The translations under genes and the position numbers were made by a program. Below are positions 16,971-25,526 of a stretch of DNA of 25,526 nucleotides, one piece after another (within the stretch, counting starts at the first letter, position 1; each line of letters starts with the position of its first letter). Under the pieces are notes generated by a model. That model did no database searches, was not told where the DNA came from, and saw only the letters and a list, made by a program, of their open reading frames with translations. Source of the DNA: Entamoeba histolytica HM-1:IMSS (lineage: Eukaryota; Evosea; Mastigamoebida; Endamoebidae); NCBI RefSeq assembly GCF_000208925.1, contig NW_001915047.1, positions 1 to 25,526 on the forward strand, written 5' to 3'.

Positions 16971-17774
16971 TTACATCTTACTTAATAGTTTTGATAATTG
17001 TTTCTTTTTCTTAATATCCTTCTCAGACTTTTTTGGTTTATTTTCTTCTCTTTTCTTTGTAATAATTTGACTTTGAATTTTGTTTGTTTTTCTTTGTTCT
17101 ACAACTACATTTTCTAATATCACTTTTGCCGTTTTCTTTGTTTCTTCTGTTTCTTCTCCAATAAATTTTGGTAATTCTTTTAATTCTTTAATTTCTTCAT
17201 CTGAATATTTCCAAATAAGATTCTGAAATCCTCTGTAAATCCCATTTAAATCACTTAGTCGTGTTTGTAAAATAGTGTCTAATCTAACAACAATCGTTTC
17301 AAACACTATTTTATTTATTATATCATGTCCTCTATCCATTGACATTTCTATTATTTTAACTACTTTTTTAATTTTCTCTCTTTCATTATTAATCGTTAAT
17401 ATTTCTCCTATAACCATATTAATAACTTTTATTAAGTCTTCTTTGGTATATGACATTTCAATCCATTCTATTAATTTATTGTGAATTTCTATTACTTCAT
17501 TTTGTACTCTATTAATGTTTCTTAATAACCCAAAATGTTTATTCATCCTTAATCCATTTTTCATTCTATATAATAATGTATGTAATATTCCATTTTCTGT
17601 ATCTAGTCCTTCTATTACTCTTTCATTCTTTGCTTTTTGTTTAATAAATTTAAATTCTGTTACTTCAAAACAATATTTCCCTTCTTTGTCTTGTTTACTA
17701 ACTTCTTTAATAAATTTCTTAAATTTCTCTCGTTCTTCAGAGAACATAAATACTTTCTCTTTGGTCAATTCCAT
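16971..17774 (-). CDS. NEPRO/Rmp1-like nucleolar protein (tentative)
   Basis: 267 residues, basic. Residues 63-90, ILHTLLYRMKNGLRMNKHF followed by GLLRNINRV, resemble the LxxLLYRNKNQHRRSxYFRxLKxV signature of nucleolus-and-neural-progenitor proteins and the RNase MRP subunit Rmp1. A helical middle follows, with RLDTILQTRLSDLNGIYRGFQNLIW around 165-190, where that family has a second conserved helix. The C-terminus is a Lys-rich tail (KKREENKPKKSEKDIKKKK), as nucleolar proteins often have. If the match is right, the protein would work in rRNA processing by RNase MRP/P. The QHR core is changed to GLR, so the call is uncertain. It is a single exon with ATG at 17774. Confidence 0.4.
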   Translation of the reverse strand: MELTKEKVFMFSEEREKFKKFIKEVSKQDKEGKYCFEVTEFKFIKQKAKNERVIEGLDTENGILHTLLYRMKNGLRMNKHFGLLRNINRVQNEVIEIHNKLIEWIEMSYTKEDLIKVINMVIGEILTINNEREKIKKVVKIIEMSMDRGHDIINKIVFETIVVRLDTILQTRLSDLNGIYRGFQNLIWKYSDEEIKELKELPKFIGEETEETKKTAKVILENVVVEQRKTNKIQSQIITKKREENKPKKSEKDIKKKKQLSKLLSKM

Positions 17775-17873
17775 TGTTTACTTTTTATTAAGTTTTCTTT
17801 TTAACCTATTCCTTTTTCTCTCTCAAAATTTTTCTTAAACCCAAATCACTTCTATTCAATTTATTTGTTATTA

Positions 17874-19001
17874 TTAATACCCACAGTAATTCTCAATACA
17901 TCCAAAGATACATCTTAAATAACATACTGTACATCTACTTGGCTCATATTTTTCTTCTTCTTTCTCTTCTTTTTCTTGTCCTTCTTCTTGCTCTTTTAAA
18001 ATCTCTTCACTCTCTCTTTCACTACTCATTGGAATCCTTTCTTCTTCTTCTTCTTCATCTTTTAAATATCCAATAAATTCTTCAACACTCAATTCTTTTT
18101 CTGCTCCTTTCATCTCTATACTTTGAACTGGTCTTCCATTAATCTTTTTCCCTACTATTTTATCCATTGCCTGACAAATAATGTCTTTTGATACTTTTTC
18201 TTCATTTTTCTTGTTAACCAATTTAAAAACAAGTCTTCCAAATATCTTTTTGTATTCTTCATCTATTATCTCTTTATTTTTTATTTCTTCTCCAATATTC
18301 TTGTAATATTCTTCTATTAATTTACCACTTCGAATAAAGTCTTCTCGTTCAAGTTCTCCTTGATTCTCAATATCCGCAATTTCAATGAAATAAATACTGT
18401 CTGCTTCATTAATTCCTCCTGCTTCAAGACATTCAACACACTCTTTATAGCCTAATTTATTTCTACCTTCTTCTTTGATTGAATCAAAGTGTTGAATACT
18501 TTTCTCTATTCCTTTTATTTCTTCTTGATTTCCTGTAGGTGTACAACACTTTATTAATGCCTCTTCTTCTTCATTTGCAAGTTCTTTAAATTTAAGTAAA
18601 TCAATCCTTTCTTCGTTCTCTGCTTTTTGTCCTATTCTTTGTAGTATTTCTTTGAGACTTTTAGCATTTTCTGCTGCTCTTTTACATCTCTCAACAACTA
18701 TATGTCCATCAATAGGTCCATCACTTCCTCCACTAATTGCTTTGAACATAAAAACATTTCTAATTTCTGTACGTTGTTTATCCGTTGTTACTGAACTTAC
18801 TTCTTTATTAAATCTCCTGATTAAGTTAAGTGTCTCTACAAATGTTTGTTGATTAAATCTATCAGATGAAGAAGACAACCCAACTAATCCAGGAACTTCA
18901 TCACAATATTTGTCTTCATCTTTTATAACTGAAATAACTCCGTTGAAACTAATAAAATCATTCCCTTCAGACACGTTTTTGAATATTTGTTTAGGATCCA
19001 T
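17874..19001 (-). CDS. EF-hand-like acidic protein with Cys-rich tail
   Basis: 375 residues, not assigned to a named family. Degenerate EF-hand-like units are visible: the best is DIENQGELERED (210-221; D1, E3, Q5, G6, L8, D12 fit the loop rule), paired with a weaker loop around 173-187. Weaker ones occur near 10-22 and 90-102 (SGGSDGPIDGHI). Thus two or more EF pairs are plausible, though several calcium ligands are missing. A very acidic stretch of Glu runs at about 318-351. The last 20 residues, SRCTVCYLRCIFGCIENYC plus GY, hold five Cys and could be lipid-modified or bind metal (inference). There is no signal peptide. The start at 19001 is the first ATG. Confidence 0.45.
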   Translation of the reverse strand: MDPKQIFKNVSEGNDFISFNGVISVIKDEDKYCDEVPGLVGLSSSSDRFNQQTFVETLNLIRRFNKEVSSVTTDKQRTEIRNVFMFKAISGGSDGPIDGHIVVERCKRAAENAKSLKEILQRIGQKAENEERIDLLKFKELANEEEEALIKCCTPTGNQEEIKGIEKSIQHFDSIKEEGRNKLGYKECVECLEAGGINEADSIYFIEIADIENQGELEREDFIRSGKLIEEYYKNIGEEIKNKEIIDEEYKKIFGRLVFKLVNKKNEEKVSKDIICQAMDKIVGKKINGRPVQSIEMKGAEKELSVEEFIGYLKDEEEEEERIPMSSERESEEILKEQEEGQEKEEKEEEKYEPSRCTVCYLRCIFGCIENYCGY

Positions 19002-21327
19002 TTCTGATTATAACAAAAGCCAATTTAATGAGATAATTGTCCTATCAAGGGTTTTTCTCTTTTACTTCTTCTCTTTTTTGTTATTCCATTATTTGTGTTT
19101 TTAAAATGGAAGAAAAGTTTTTGAAGTTTGTGTTTTAGTCATATTTCGTTCTAAAACTGGTGTTAAGTGATCTTCTTCTTGTTATTATTTAAGTTTGGTT
19201 TTCCTGTCATAAAAGTTTGTTACATACTATCCTACATATTAATACAAACTATAACAAAAAACAAAACATTTGTACTGTTCAAAAACAACCTTTATATTGT
19301 CTCTACTCTCAATAAACTTGTTAAAGATATTAACGAAGAAATGTTATGTTATTCTCTTATTGTAAGAATCATGTAAAATATGTTAACTAACACAGATAAT
19401 ATAATTATCTTACTCAGTACCATAAGTACTTAGAAGGAAATACAACCCATCATGCTTAGCTTATTGAACATTCATCCTTCCCGATAATTATATTAAAAAG
19501 TCTTAACCAAACACATATATTCTTTATGATGTTTTATCTTTATTGAAATAAATACCAAATTCTCAACAACCAGCAAAAATATTTTCTACCCTAGTTTGTT
19601 ACATTTTATATTCTTCTCTATTTGTGTTATCATCCATCTTTATATCATGAGGTAGTATTTTAAAGTTTCTATAATTTTTATTTCTTTTTCCTATTTTTAA
19701 GTTTTTAAATTAACATACAAGTTATTTTCTTTTGCAACGTCTCAGAGGAATGTTTTGTTTAAAAATAAATACAATTAAAATTTTATTAGCGATGAATAAA
19801 AATTAATGTTCAATTTGTTGGGTAAAATACTCTCCTTTTTAAACAAATTCTATCGTAAACGATTAGTTTTTAAGAATAAGTATCAACAAAATAGATAGGA
19901 TTTACCAAAGTATATAGAAATTAAATTATATTAACTTTGAGTTATTATTCAGACTATTATTTCAAGTTATGATGCAAGAATATGACACTAAAATCAGGAA
20001 GACGATCCATATAAGAGTTATTCATACATCTTTGGATTTATTATATATTTGACACTATAACAAAATACTTATCAATTAAAGCTCATACAGTTAAAGATAT
20101 AATAACTTCATGACTGTAATAAAGTAGTTGTTTAGTAAAGTTTATGATAGTATTAATAATCTGACATTAAAAAAAGTTAATAATTGGCATACCATTAACA
20201 TCAAGAAAAAAGTAAATTATAAGTAAGTTATTTTTTAAACATAAACATAACAAACTTCAAAATTAAAAATAGCTAAATTCTAAAAAATTGAAGGGTAATA
20301 TTCTAAAGGAAAGAATATAATAAAACATAAATACAATAAGAATATACAATCATTCTATTTATCTAATGGACTATAACTTCATAAGTATTCATGACAAAGA
20401 GACTTTGGTGATAATATTGTAAATTCATAAAAAAATACTTCTTTATAACAACAATTATTTAATCTTCATGAAGGTTATAAATAATTAACAATGTACCAAT
20501 TATTTTTTTAGAATGTAAATAATTTATTTGTCATAGGTACTTTGTTTTACTCAAAAACTAAAATTTGTAAGATTAACTCAGCTATTATTAAGTATGAAAA
20601 TAGATACATGAGATTCTGTTAATTGAAAAATTTAACTATTCTATAAAAACACGATAATATAATCAAATTTATAGAAAAATATGTTTGTTTGTAAAGCACA
20701 TATATCATTAATGCCTATACAAATCAAATGACATTAATAAATTATAACTAGTATCATTCTTCAAATTATATGCATATGATAATTAAAAAACAAATTAACA
20801 ATTGTATCGCTTTATACAATAAAAGATGAAAATGTTTAAAAGAGTATTTTTTTTTCTTTTATTATTGAAATTATCTTCATAATAACAAATCGCATCTTTA
20901 ATAAAACCATTTCTTTTAAACAAAAATAATAAATTTATTTATTCTTAAATTTTATATATAATTAAATCAATTGTGTGTTTTGTTTATATTTTCTTTCAAT
21001 AGTTACATAAAAGTGAAATGCCAAATGTTGAATCAAAATTGCGATAAAATAAAAGTTTGTTGAAAAACATTTGTAACATTCAAAAATGTTATAATAATCA
21101 CAAAATAAATAAAACAATATACTAAAGTATGTCCATGTATTTTAGAAGCTATGATGAAAATTATTAGCTCTTTAGATGTTCTCTCTTTTATCCATAAGAA
21201 TATCTTTTAATCTGTAAAAATAAAATTATAAATAATGTCATAATTCAAAGAAAGATTAAATAATAGTTTAATACCTTTTATCTCTTCTCAATAATTCTTA
21301 TATTAATAAATAATTAAAATGAATACA
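19002..21327. other. Long AT-rich spacer (2.3 kb)
   Basis: This is the largest gap in the window, between two minus-strand genes. I see no gene that I can support. The open frame at 19167-19376 begins at GTG, has no promoter box and reads as hydrophobic low-complexity sequence. No tRNA, long repeat or SINE/LINE-like sequence was recognised by eye. Confidence 0.6.
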
Positions 21328-21807
21328 TTATTGGCATTGAAGTGACCTGCTCTTAGATTGTTTCTTTTCATATTTAGGTGTTGTTCCAGATATGTCAGTA
21401 TTTCTTTTATTTATAAGAATATACCTTTTATTGTCTCTGTCCTCTTCTTGAGGAAGCAATTCAGTTTCAATAACACTTATGAAATCTTCTTCTGGTTGTT
21501 TTACAAAACAAGCTTGTTCCTCAGTCGACTCGACTACTATTTGAGTGTTCTTTAGTTCTTTTTCATCTTTCCTTGTGACTATAGGTTTGTTGATAAGCTC
21601 TTCTTTCATCAACATTTCTGCTGCTTTCAGTCTATGCTCACGAATTCGAGAGGATCTTCTTTTTGTTCTTGGTAATTGGTTAAACTCTTCCGCTTCTATT
21701 TCAATTTTGCACTTGGTGCAATATATGTTATCTCGAAGATAGTCTCTCGTGGTGAGAAAATCTTTGCATCTAGCACACCGCTGTCCAAACGGAGAGATAT
21801 CAGACAT
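21328..21807 (-). CDS. Small protein with an N-terminal half-LIM/zinc-ribbon motif
   Basis: 159 residues. The N-terminus CARCKDFLTTRDYLRDNIYCTKC (spread over residues 11-33) has two CxxC pairs spaced like the second half of a LIM domain (CxxC...YCxxC). The first zinc half (CxxC...HxxC) is absent, so it is a half-LIM or a simple zinc ribbon. Next comes a basic patch, RTKRRSSRIREHRLKAAEM, that could be a nuclear signal or a nucleic-acid contact, and then a long acidic, probably disordered region. It resembles no family that I can name; LIM-type adaptor or transcription-associated roles are guesses. The start is divergent from eIF2A, with 123 nt between them. Confidence 0.5.
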   Translation of the reverse strand: MSDISPFGQRCARCKDFLTTRDYLRDNIYCTKCKIEIEAEEFNQLPRTKRRSSRIREHRLKAAEMLMKEELINKPIVTRKDEKELKNTQIVVESTEEQACFVKQPEEDFISVIETELLPQEEDRDNKRYILINKRNTDISGTTPKYEKKQSKSRSLQCQ

Positions 21808-21877
21808 TTTATCGAAAAAGAAAGAACTTAGAATTGTTCTTTATAAAAAAAACACATTTTATTTTTCTTTTTTTTTT

Positions 21878-21890
21878 GTTATTTAAAAAC
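21878..21890 (+). promoter_or_regulatory. TATA-like element of eIF2A
   Basis: GTTATTTAAAAAC resembles the Entamoeba TATA-like consensus GTATTTAAA(G/C) and lies about 41 nt before the ATG at 21931, right for transcription starting a few bases ahead of the coding region. Confidence 0.35.
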
Positions 21891-21930
21891 CCTTTTTTTA
21901 AGAGAAAGATAGAAGAATTGAAAAGAAGGA

Positions 21931-23412
21931 ATGAACACAACAACACAATATCCTTGTTATATTCTCTGCAAAGAGGGACTTACTTTTTTTGAAGACATTC
22001 CAAAGACGTCAGTATTTAACATTGAATTTGCAAAAGCAAAACTTGCAGGTTATGCTCCCAACAAAGTTATAATTATTGATGACAAAGGAATTATTATACT
22101 TAACCAAACAACAAAAGAAGTTATTAAAAGGATTGAAATGCTTCATATTGATAGGTTTAGTGTTTCTCCTAGTGGGAGATATATCACCGTATGGCAACTC
22201 ATTCCATTGCAATACACTCAAGGGGTAAATGGATCAGGACCCGTTAAAGTAAAACAAGACCAAACAAATACATTAAGTGTATTTGACATTGAAAAAGAAA
22301 CAAACGAACCAATTTTTTCATTATTACAAAAACAAATTCATGTCTGGCCAATTATTCAATTCAATATCACTGAAACTGTTGCAATTCATCTTGGTAGTAC
22401 TGTAACATTCTATAATGTTTCAGGGTCTTCATTTGTTCGTGCAGAAAAACAATTTAATAATACATTAGTAAGAAATTTTGCATGGTCTACTAATCCAGAA
22501 ACACCAGATACATTTGCTTTGTTTGTTCCAGAGAATTCTAAAAAAAATGTCCCTGCTACATTTAGAGTTGGTCATTTTCCTGACATTGTTCGTGTTATTT
22601 CATCTTCAACATTCTTTAAAGCAGGTTCTTCTGAATTAATATGGTCTCCTCGTGCTAATATTGTATTATGTAAGGCACAAACCAATATTGATTCTACAGG
22701 CCAAAGTTATTATGGTGAAAGCTTCCTTCATATAGTTAATGTAGTTGATTCATCTAAAAACATGAGTCTGCCACAACCAGATGGTCCAGTGTATGATGTG
22801 TCATTTAATAACGATGGAAGTTTGTTAGCTTCAGTTGCAGGATATATGCCTGCTACTGTAGAAATATTTAAAGTTACTCGACTTGGTAAATTAGAGTCAA
22901 TTAAAAAATTTCCTAAACAAAGTAGAAACGAAGTTAAGTTTTCACCAAATAGTCAATTTCTTGCTGTTGCTGGATTTGGTAACTGTCCTGGTGAGGTAGA
23001 TGTCTATGAAACTACAAAATGGAATTTAGTTGCTGAGTTTTCTGCTCATTGTACTACAGAGTGGTATTGGACGCATGACTCAAAGGCATTAGTTTTCTGT
23101 GGATGTTTCCCAAGAAGACATTTTGATAATTTTATTAAGGTTTGTCCTATTAACGCACCAGAATTACCTTCAGTTGATTTTGGTGATAAGTTATATCATC
23201 TTAATTTAAAACCTCAAAACCCCATTAAAGATGAAGTTCAATTTACTGTCATTCAAAAGAAAAAAGAAGAAGAAACAGCTGCATATGTACCACCCTCTCT
23301 TAGAGGAAAACCTTCATGTGTTGAAGATGACAATGATCCTATACCAGGTCAACATGTCAAGAAATTTACAAGAAAACCAAAAAAGAAAGCAACTAAGGAA
23401 CAAAAGAAGTAA
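21931..23412 (+). CDS. EIF2A: Eukaryotic translation initiation factor 2A (eIF2A)
   Basis: 493 residues (human 585). It is a cytosolic WD-repeat factor that can deliver initiator tRNA to 40S subunits in a GTP-independent way. The beta-propeller is visible through repeated strands such as DRFSVSPSGRYITVW, YDVSFNNDGSLLASVAGYMP and EVKFSPNSQFLAVAGFGN followed by GEVDVYETTKW; human eIF2A has the matching FFSPHGHILVLAGFGN..G.MEVWD. CAPR-type sequence appears as GCFPRRHFDNFIKV. The C-terminal AAYVPPSLRGKP matches the family's AYRPPALRNKP, followed by a Lys-rich end (KKKATKEQKK). The final helical tail of the human protein is missing, accounting for the shorter length. It is a single exon, convergent with uridine phosphorylase (138 nt between stops). 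Confidence 0.95.
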   Translation: MNTTTQYPCYILCKEGLTFFEDIPKTSVFNIEFAKAKLAGYAPNKVIIIDDKGIIILNQTTKEVIKRIEMLHIDRFSVSPSGRYITVWQLIPLQYTQGVNGSGPVKVKQDQTNTLSVFDIEKETNEPIFSLLQKQIHVWPIIQFNITETVAIHLGSTVTFYNVSGSSFVRAEKQFNNTLVRNFAWSTNPETPDTFALFVPENSKKNVPATFRVGHFPDIVRVISSSTFFKAGSSELIWSPRANIVLCKAQTNIDSTGQSYYGESFLHIVNVVDSSKNMSLPQPDGPVYDVSFNNDGSLLASVAGYMPATVEIFKVTRLGKLESIKKFPKQSRNEVKFSPNSQFLAVAGFGNCPGEVDVYETTKWNLVAEFSAHCTTEWYWTHDSKALVFCGCFPRRHFDNFIKVCPINAPELPSVDFGDKLYHLNLKPQNPIKDEVQFTVIQKKKEEETAAYVPPSLRGKPSCVEDDNDPIPGQHVKKFTRKPKKKATKEQKK

Positions 23413-23550
23413 TAAAATAAGAAAAGGTTTAATTTAATATCAATATTTAAAAAATAATTTTATGTTTAATTAAAATAAAGAAAAAAAAAATAATAAAGTT
23501 ATTAATTAAAAAATAGTTTTTTTAATATATTTTAATGATGTATGATTTTC

Positions 23551-24507
23551 TTAAAGTGGAATTTTACTCATTTCACGAAGAGCATCAACAGCAGTTAAGA
23601 CTGTTGGGTCTAAACTACTTTCAACGTCAGAAGCAAAAGTATTTAATCTTCTATTAGCAATTGCCATACACATTGCTCCAAATCTAACCCATTTTAATCC
23701 ACTTGAGATTAAACTAAGAATAGAAATCTCCATTTCTAAATTTTCTGGTTGAACTCCATCAAAATCAAAGCAAAGTAATTTATCAATAGACTCTACAGTC
23801 TCTGGTAATTCTTCAAATAATAATCTACCTTGACAATTAAAGAACCCTGGAACAGTTGTTGTAATACCAAGTTTATGAAGAAGTTTATTTTTTTCTGAAG
23901 CACGAACAAGAGCATCAACCATACGTGGGTCTGGTTGAGAGGCATAAGCATGAATACCACCTTTATAACGGCAAGTATTTGCAGCACCTTTATTAAATAA
24001 ATCATCAACAATATTTTCTAATTTAACAATTTGAGGAGATTGTGGTGGAATGTCATAAAAGAGACCAGTATTATCAAGACCAATAGAGTATTTAGTAATA
24101 ATGGTAGTTCCTAATTTAGTTGAAGATTGTAAAGCACCAGAAGTTCCAATACGAATAATATTAACAGGTTCTTTAACTTCAATTGGTGTACGAGAATTAA
24201 TATCAATTGCTTTTAAAGCAAGAACTTCATTTAAAACAATTTCTGCACTACCAGTTCCCATACCATGAGTAATTACAGACAATCTCATTCCATCTCCAAT
24301 AGTATAACCAGTCATTACACACAATCCTCGATGGTCTTTACGGAAAATATCTTTTGATTTATCAAACACAAGTTCAGCAATTTTTGGAACACGTTCTGGG
24401 TCTCCAACCATAATAATATTATTTGCAACATCGTTTGCAGTCACTTGTAAATGGTAAATTACTCCATTCTTAGCAGGAAGGGTAGCTTCATTAATATTTG
24501 CGCACAT
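23551..24507 (-). CDS. Uridine phosphorylase
   Basis: 318 residues. It catalyses uridine plus phosphate to uracil plus ribose-1-phosphate, in pyrimidine salvage. It belongs to the PNP/UDP family 1: phosphate-binding GDPER (35-39), VITHGMGTGSAEI (78-90), IIRIGTSGALQ (118-127, cf. human UPP1 IIRIGTSGG), FFNCQGR (222-228; the QxR that contacts the uracil ring, as in human FYEGQGR), and NLEMEIS (256-262; the E-M-E ribose site). This set points to uridine rather than purine substrates. There is no signal peptide, so it is cytosolic. A nucleoside hydrolase is about 17 kb away, giving two routes to free bases in the same window. It is divergent from uL13. Confidence 0.93.
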   Translation of the reverse strand: MCANINEATLPAKNGVIYHLQVTANDVANNIIMVGDPERVPKIAELVFDKSKDIFRKDHRGLCVMTGYTIGDGMRLSVITHGMGTGSAEIVLNEVLALKAIDINSRTPIEVKEPVNIIRIGTSGALQSSTKLGTTIITKYSIGLDNTGLFYDIPPQSPQIVKLENIVDDLFNKGAANTCRYKGGIHAYASQPDPRMVDALVRASEKNKLLHKLGITTTVPGFFNCQGRLLFEELPETVESIDKLLCFDFDGVQPENLEMEISILSLISSGLKWVRFGAMCMAIANRRLNTFASDVESSLDPTVLTAVDALREMSKIPL

Positions 24508-24932
24508 ACTTTTATAGAATTCAAAGTTATCCTAACGGCAATCTTTAAATACTATATAATGCAATGTAGAACTTTTAGAAGTATTAACTAATTGTTTTTG
24601 TTAATGCTTTATAATAAACAGAATGTCTCAGAGCTGTGCAGAACAATAAAAGTTTCTTCCACACTATTTCCTTTTCTTTCTGTTTTAGATAGAATTTTAT
24701 AGAAGAATTAATTCTATTTTAATAACAATTCTCTTGCTATTTTTTGTTTTTGTTAGTTATGAGTAATAAAAACAAAAAAGTTTAACTCAACTTGTTTCTT
24801 AAAGAAGTAATATCAAAATAAAAAATGTTATTCAAAAAGTAATAATTTGTTATAACTTATTAATTTGTGTTTTTAATTTTTTCAAAAAAAAAACAGTTAG
24901 GGTAAAACTAATAATTTACTTGGATAGTCAAT
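24508..24932. other. Divergent promoter spacer of uridine phosphorylase and uL13
   Basis: 425 bases between two start codons, AT-rich with A and T tracts. No exact GAAC box was found. No gene or RNA is visible. Confidence 0.5.
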
Positions 24933-25526
24933 ATGTCTAAAGTTATCGTTATTGATTGCCATGGACATGTTCTTGGTCGTGTAGCTTCAGTTGTTGCAAA
25001 GAATCTTCTTCTTGGAAAAAAATTTGTTCTTGTTAGATGTGAAGATCTCCAAGTATGTGGAACACTCAAAATGAGATTAGTTCAATGGGAACTTTATCAA
25101 AGAAAAAGAGTTAATACTAACCCAACTCGTGGTGCTTTCCATCATCGTTCACCAGCAGATATGGTTCGTAAAGCTATTAGAGGAATGCTTCCAAAGAATA
25201 ATTATAGAGGAAAGCTTGCACTTAAGAATTTGAAATGTTTTGAAGGATGTCCAGCACCATATGACAAAATGAAGAAATCATCAATTCCAGCTGCAGCAGC
25301 AATTTATTCATTCAACCCAACAAGAAAGAGAACTCTTCTTGGAGAACTTGGAACTGCAGTAGGATGGAAAATATGCTGATGTTGTTGCTAAAAATGAAAC
25401 CGAAAGAAAAGAAAAAGCTGCTAAATGGTATGCTGCTAAACAAATGAAACAAAAGGCTATTGCAGAAGCTAAAGAAAAGATTCTTGCAGATGAAAAGTAT
25501 AAGGCTAAAGTAGCTATCCTTAAGAA
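24933..25526 (+). CDS. RPL13A: 60S ribosomal protein uL13 (RPL13A), frameshifted and cut by the window end
   Basis: Large-subunit ribosomal protein. The first 145 residues are excellent: VIVIDCHGHVLGRVASVVAKNLLLGKK, KRVNTNPTRGAFHHRSP, AIRGMLPKNNYRG and FEGCPAPYDK..SSIPAAAA, then NPTRKRTLLGELG, as in eukaryotic uL13. After VGWK the frame hits TGA at 25377. Dropping one A from the AAAA run at 25368-25371 gives VGWK-YADVVAKNETERKEKAAKWYAAKQ, which matches the family's VGWKY..V...E.KRKEKAK tail and stays open to the window end. So there is a one-base insertion here: a sequencing or assembly error (most likely), a broken copy in a multi-copy family, or, less likely, programmed frameshifting. The coordinates cover the intended gene; the 3' end is outside. 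Confidence 0.93.

Noticed and set aside
17275..17838. Plus-strand frames opposite the NEPRO-like gene
   Set aside because: They have a hydrophobic antisense-shadow composition, and the minus-strand frame has the coherent coding pattern.
19167..19376. 69-codon plus-strand frame in the long spacer
   Set aside because: It begins with GTG, there is no ATG-based version with a leader and box, and its hydrophobic low-complexity composition gives no family match.
19425..19440. Short palindrome AGTAC-cataa-GTACT
   Set aside because: Five-base arms are too short to rise above chance.
21358..21742. Plus-strand frames opposite the half-LIM gene
   Set aside because: They are Phe/Ser/Ile-rich shadows of the minus-strand gene with its CxxC motifs.
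1..25526. CRISPR array, transposon, tRNA array or rRNA
   Set aside because: I saw no regularly spaced repeats, transposase or reverse-transcriptase motifs, or cloverleaf sequences. Entamoeba tRNA arrays would appear as long tandem units, which are absent here.

Overview
The window looks like nuclear DNA of an Entamoeba species, in or close to the E. histolytica group. The evidence is: extremely A+T-rich DNA; compact genes on both strands with long AT-rich spacers; five very short spliceosomal introns (44-68 nt) starting GTTTGT (once GTATGT) and ending AG; AATGAACT-type GAAC core promoter boxes about 25-40 nt before start codons; and strong preference for AGA, GGA, CAA and TTA codons. The species is inferred from these habits, not from a database match.

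Layout: 1-2195 is low-complexity spacer holding a 15-nt tandem repeat. 2196-7398 holds eL36 (-), a Vps51-like GARP/EARP tethering subunit (+), a two-exon inosine-uridine nucleoside hydrolase (+) and uL5 (-). 7570-9051 holds a miniature E2F/DP-like winged-helix protein (+) and eS6 (+, first coding exon of only 6 nt). 9052-12304 is a shortened Aquarius-type splicing helicase (-) that lacks its second RecA domain and has damaged ATPase motifs, followed by spacer with a possible relic of the missing part. 12410-13381 is a secreted, CHID1-like GH18 protein without a catalytic acid. 13382-16954 holds a small coiled-coil ORF, a G+C-rich island that may be an ncRNA, a two-exon heat-shock factor (+), a two-exon LSm6 (-) and a two-exon homologue of FERRY3/C12orf4 (+). 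16971-19001 holds a NEPRO/Rmp1-like protein (-) and an EF-hand-like acidic protein (-). After a 2.3 kb spacer come a half-LIM zinc protein (-), eIF2A (+), uridine phosphorylase (-) and a uL13 gene (+) that is frameshifted by one base and runs off the window end.

The genes do not form an operon. Themes recur: translation (eL36, uL5, eS6, uL13, eIF2A), RNA processing (LSm6, Aquarius-like, NEPRO-like), endosome/Golgi traffic (Vps51-like, FERRY3-like), transcription control (HSF, E2F-like) and nucleoside salvage (nucleoside hydrolase, uridine phosphorylase). Salvage enzymes fit a parasite thought to depend on imported purines and pyrimidines. Most neighbours are head-to-head or tail-to-tail, so short spacers probably serve as divergent promoters or overlapping 3' ends. 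The items most worth a second look are the degenerate Aquarius gene, the mini E2F protein, the G+C-rich island at about 14437-14545 and the uL13 frameshift. I found no CRISPR array, transposon, rRNA or tRNA, and nothing that is clearly a new multi-gene system.
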